A stretch of DNA of 64,000 nt from Sacculina carcini. Lineage: Eukaryota; Arthropoda; Thecostraca; Sacculinidae. Shown here in pieces: positions 63,331 to 64,000 of the stretch (position 1 is its first letter; every line of letters begins with the position of its first letter). Location of the stretch: positions 3,222,501 through 3,286,500 of the forward strand of contig OU696583.1 in assembly GCA_916048095.2 (NCBI GenBank), read 5' to 3'. The notes beneath the pieces were generated by a model. That model saw nothing but the letters and a program-made list of their open reading frames with translations. It was not told the origin of the DNA and searched no databases. Both the position numbers and the translations under genes were made by a program.

Positions 63331-64000
63331 TAGGCGGTCACTATACGCGCAACGACGCGCTACAGGAGATATGGTGATATAACTGGAGAAGGTTGTAGGT
63401 AGAATATTGCACACAATCAGATGTGATCTCCATCAAACAAAACTGCTACTAAGAGCGCTCTTTGAGAAAATTGATGGTGTAACAACTGGTGCGAGAAGCA
63501 TGAGCGTGCCTGGACAACACAGCGGTGAACACTGCTAGCAAGCAAAGAATGGTGGCTTGTAGGCTTGAAATGGAGAAGCTTGTAGATAAAATATCACACG
63601 CAGTCGACTCTGTTCTCCATAAAAAAGAACTGTGACTAAGAAGTACGATGGTACAACAAGAAGTACGACGGCAGACAGAGGACAAACAATATCCTTGGAA
63701 GATCTTCTCACCAGCAGGATGATGTGAGTATAATCATGTCCCTAGTTTGGTCTCCGTCTTCACAACTTCAATCAGTATAATCAGAGGGTATCCTGACTAC
63801 CATTGTGCAGTGAGAGAGTGTGTGTGACAGATTGTGTCTACGTTGACTGAGATTGTGTGTGCGTGAACGTGTTAGTGTGTCTATGTGTGATCGTGTACAG
63901 TTCAATTGCGTATTGCGTGCGAGAGTGCCCTCCAGTATTAGCTGCGGCTTGGAGGACGTGGTGGTGGTGCTCGGCGGCGTGTCAGGTTGGTGTGCAGGGG
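63331..64000. other. Window end, diverged direct repeat
   Basis: Two diverged copies of a 70-80 bp stretch (GGAGAAGGTTGTAGGTAGAAT at about 63384 and GGAGAAGCTTGTAGATAAAAT at about 63571), each followed by a CTCCAT-AAAAAGAACTG-like word. Then GT-rich sequence at 63810-63890. Probably the 3' non-coding part of the retrotransposon fossil; no gene seen. Confidence 0.45.

Overview
The window reads as a gene-sparse nuclear segment of an arthropod, most likely a crustacean. Two genes encode secreted proteins with a Rebers-Riddiford (RR, chitin_bind_4) cuticle domain. Introns are long and AT-rich, (CA)n/(GT)n and (AT)n microsatellites are very dense, short TTAGG-type (CCTAA) motifs occur, and transposon relics of arthropod type (CR1-like, I-like and L2/Rex-like LINEs, many hAT MITEs) fill the space between genes. 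Species cannot be told from the sequence alone.

Layout. 0.4-4.2 kb, plus strand: the last four exons of a gene I do not recognise, joined by compatible splice phases. 7-13 kb, minus strand: a chain of small exons of a second unrecognised gene; five form a consistent chain (10073-12985) and four further candidates lie at 7.1-9.2 kb. 14-20.3 kb, minus strand: an eight-exon model of a SUGP1-like (SURP and G-patch domain protein 1) splicing factor of about 430 aa, whose first intron carries a CR1-like LINE. 23.6-25.4 kb, plus: a three-exon gene resembling SWSAP1, the RecA-like partner of the SWIM protein ZSWIM7, with a degenerate Walker A. 27.4-33.6 kb, plus: a large RR cuticle protein gene with a tiny first exon and a 3.25 kb intron. 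48.8-50 kb, plus: a second RR cuticle protein gene. 56.8-60.9 kb: an I-clade LINE on the minus strand, split by an L2/Rex-type LINE. 61.2-63.3 kb: a tRNA-like sequence followed by a decayed Ty3/Gypsy-like LTR retrotransposon fossil.

Much of the rest is non-autonomous DNA transposons. I count at least eight hAT-like families, several with intact or near-intact 8-bp target duplications (examples: 11041-11375, 34629-36165, 41051-41319, 43768-44947, 50419-51489), two TA-flanked long-inverted-repeat elements (13119-13563, 21421-22169), and a decayed ZBED-like hAT transposase (38.6-39.7 kb).

The host genes do not form an operon or pathway. Two cuticle genes share a domain and orientation but lie 15 kb apart. 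I found no CRISPR array, no bacterial-type operon and no evident novel multi-gene system. The best leads are the apparent SURP-less SUGP1, the SWSAP1-like protein without Walker lysine, the two unrecognised multi-exon genes, and the little-described hAT families. All exon models here are from reading splice sites and phases by eye.
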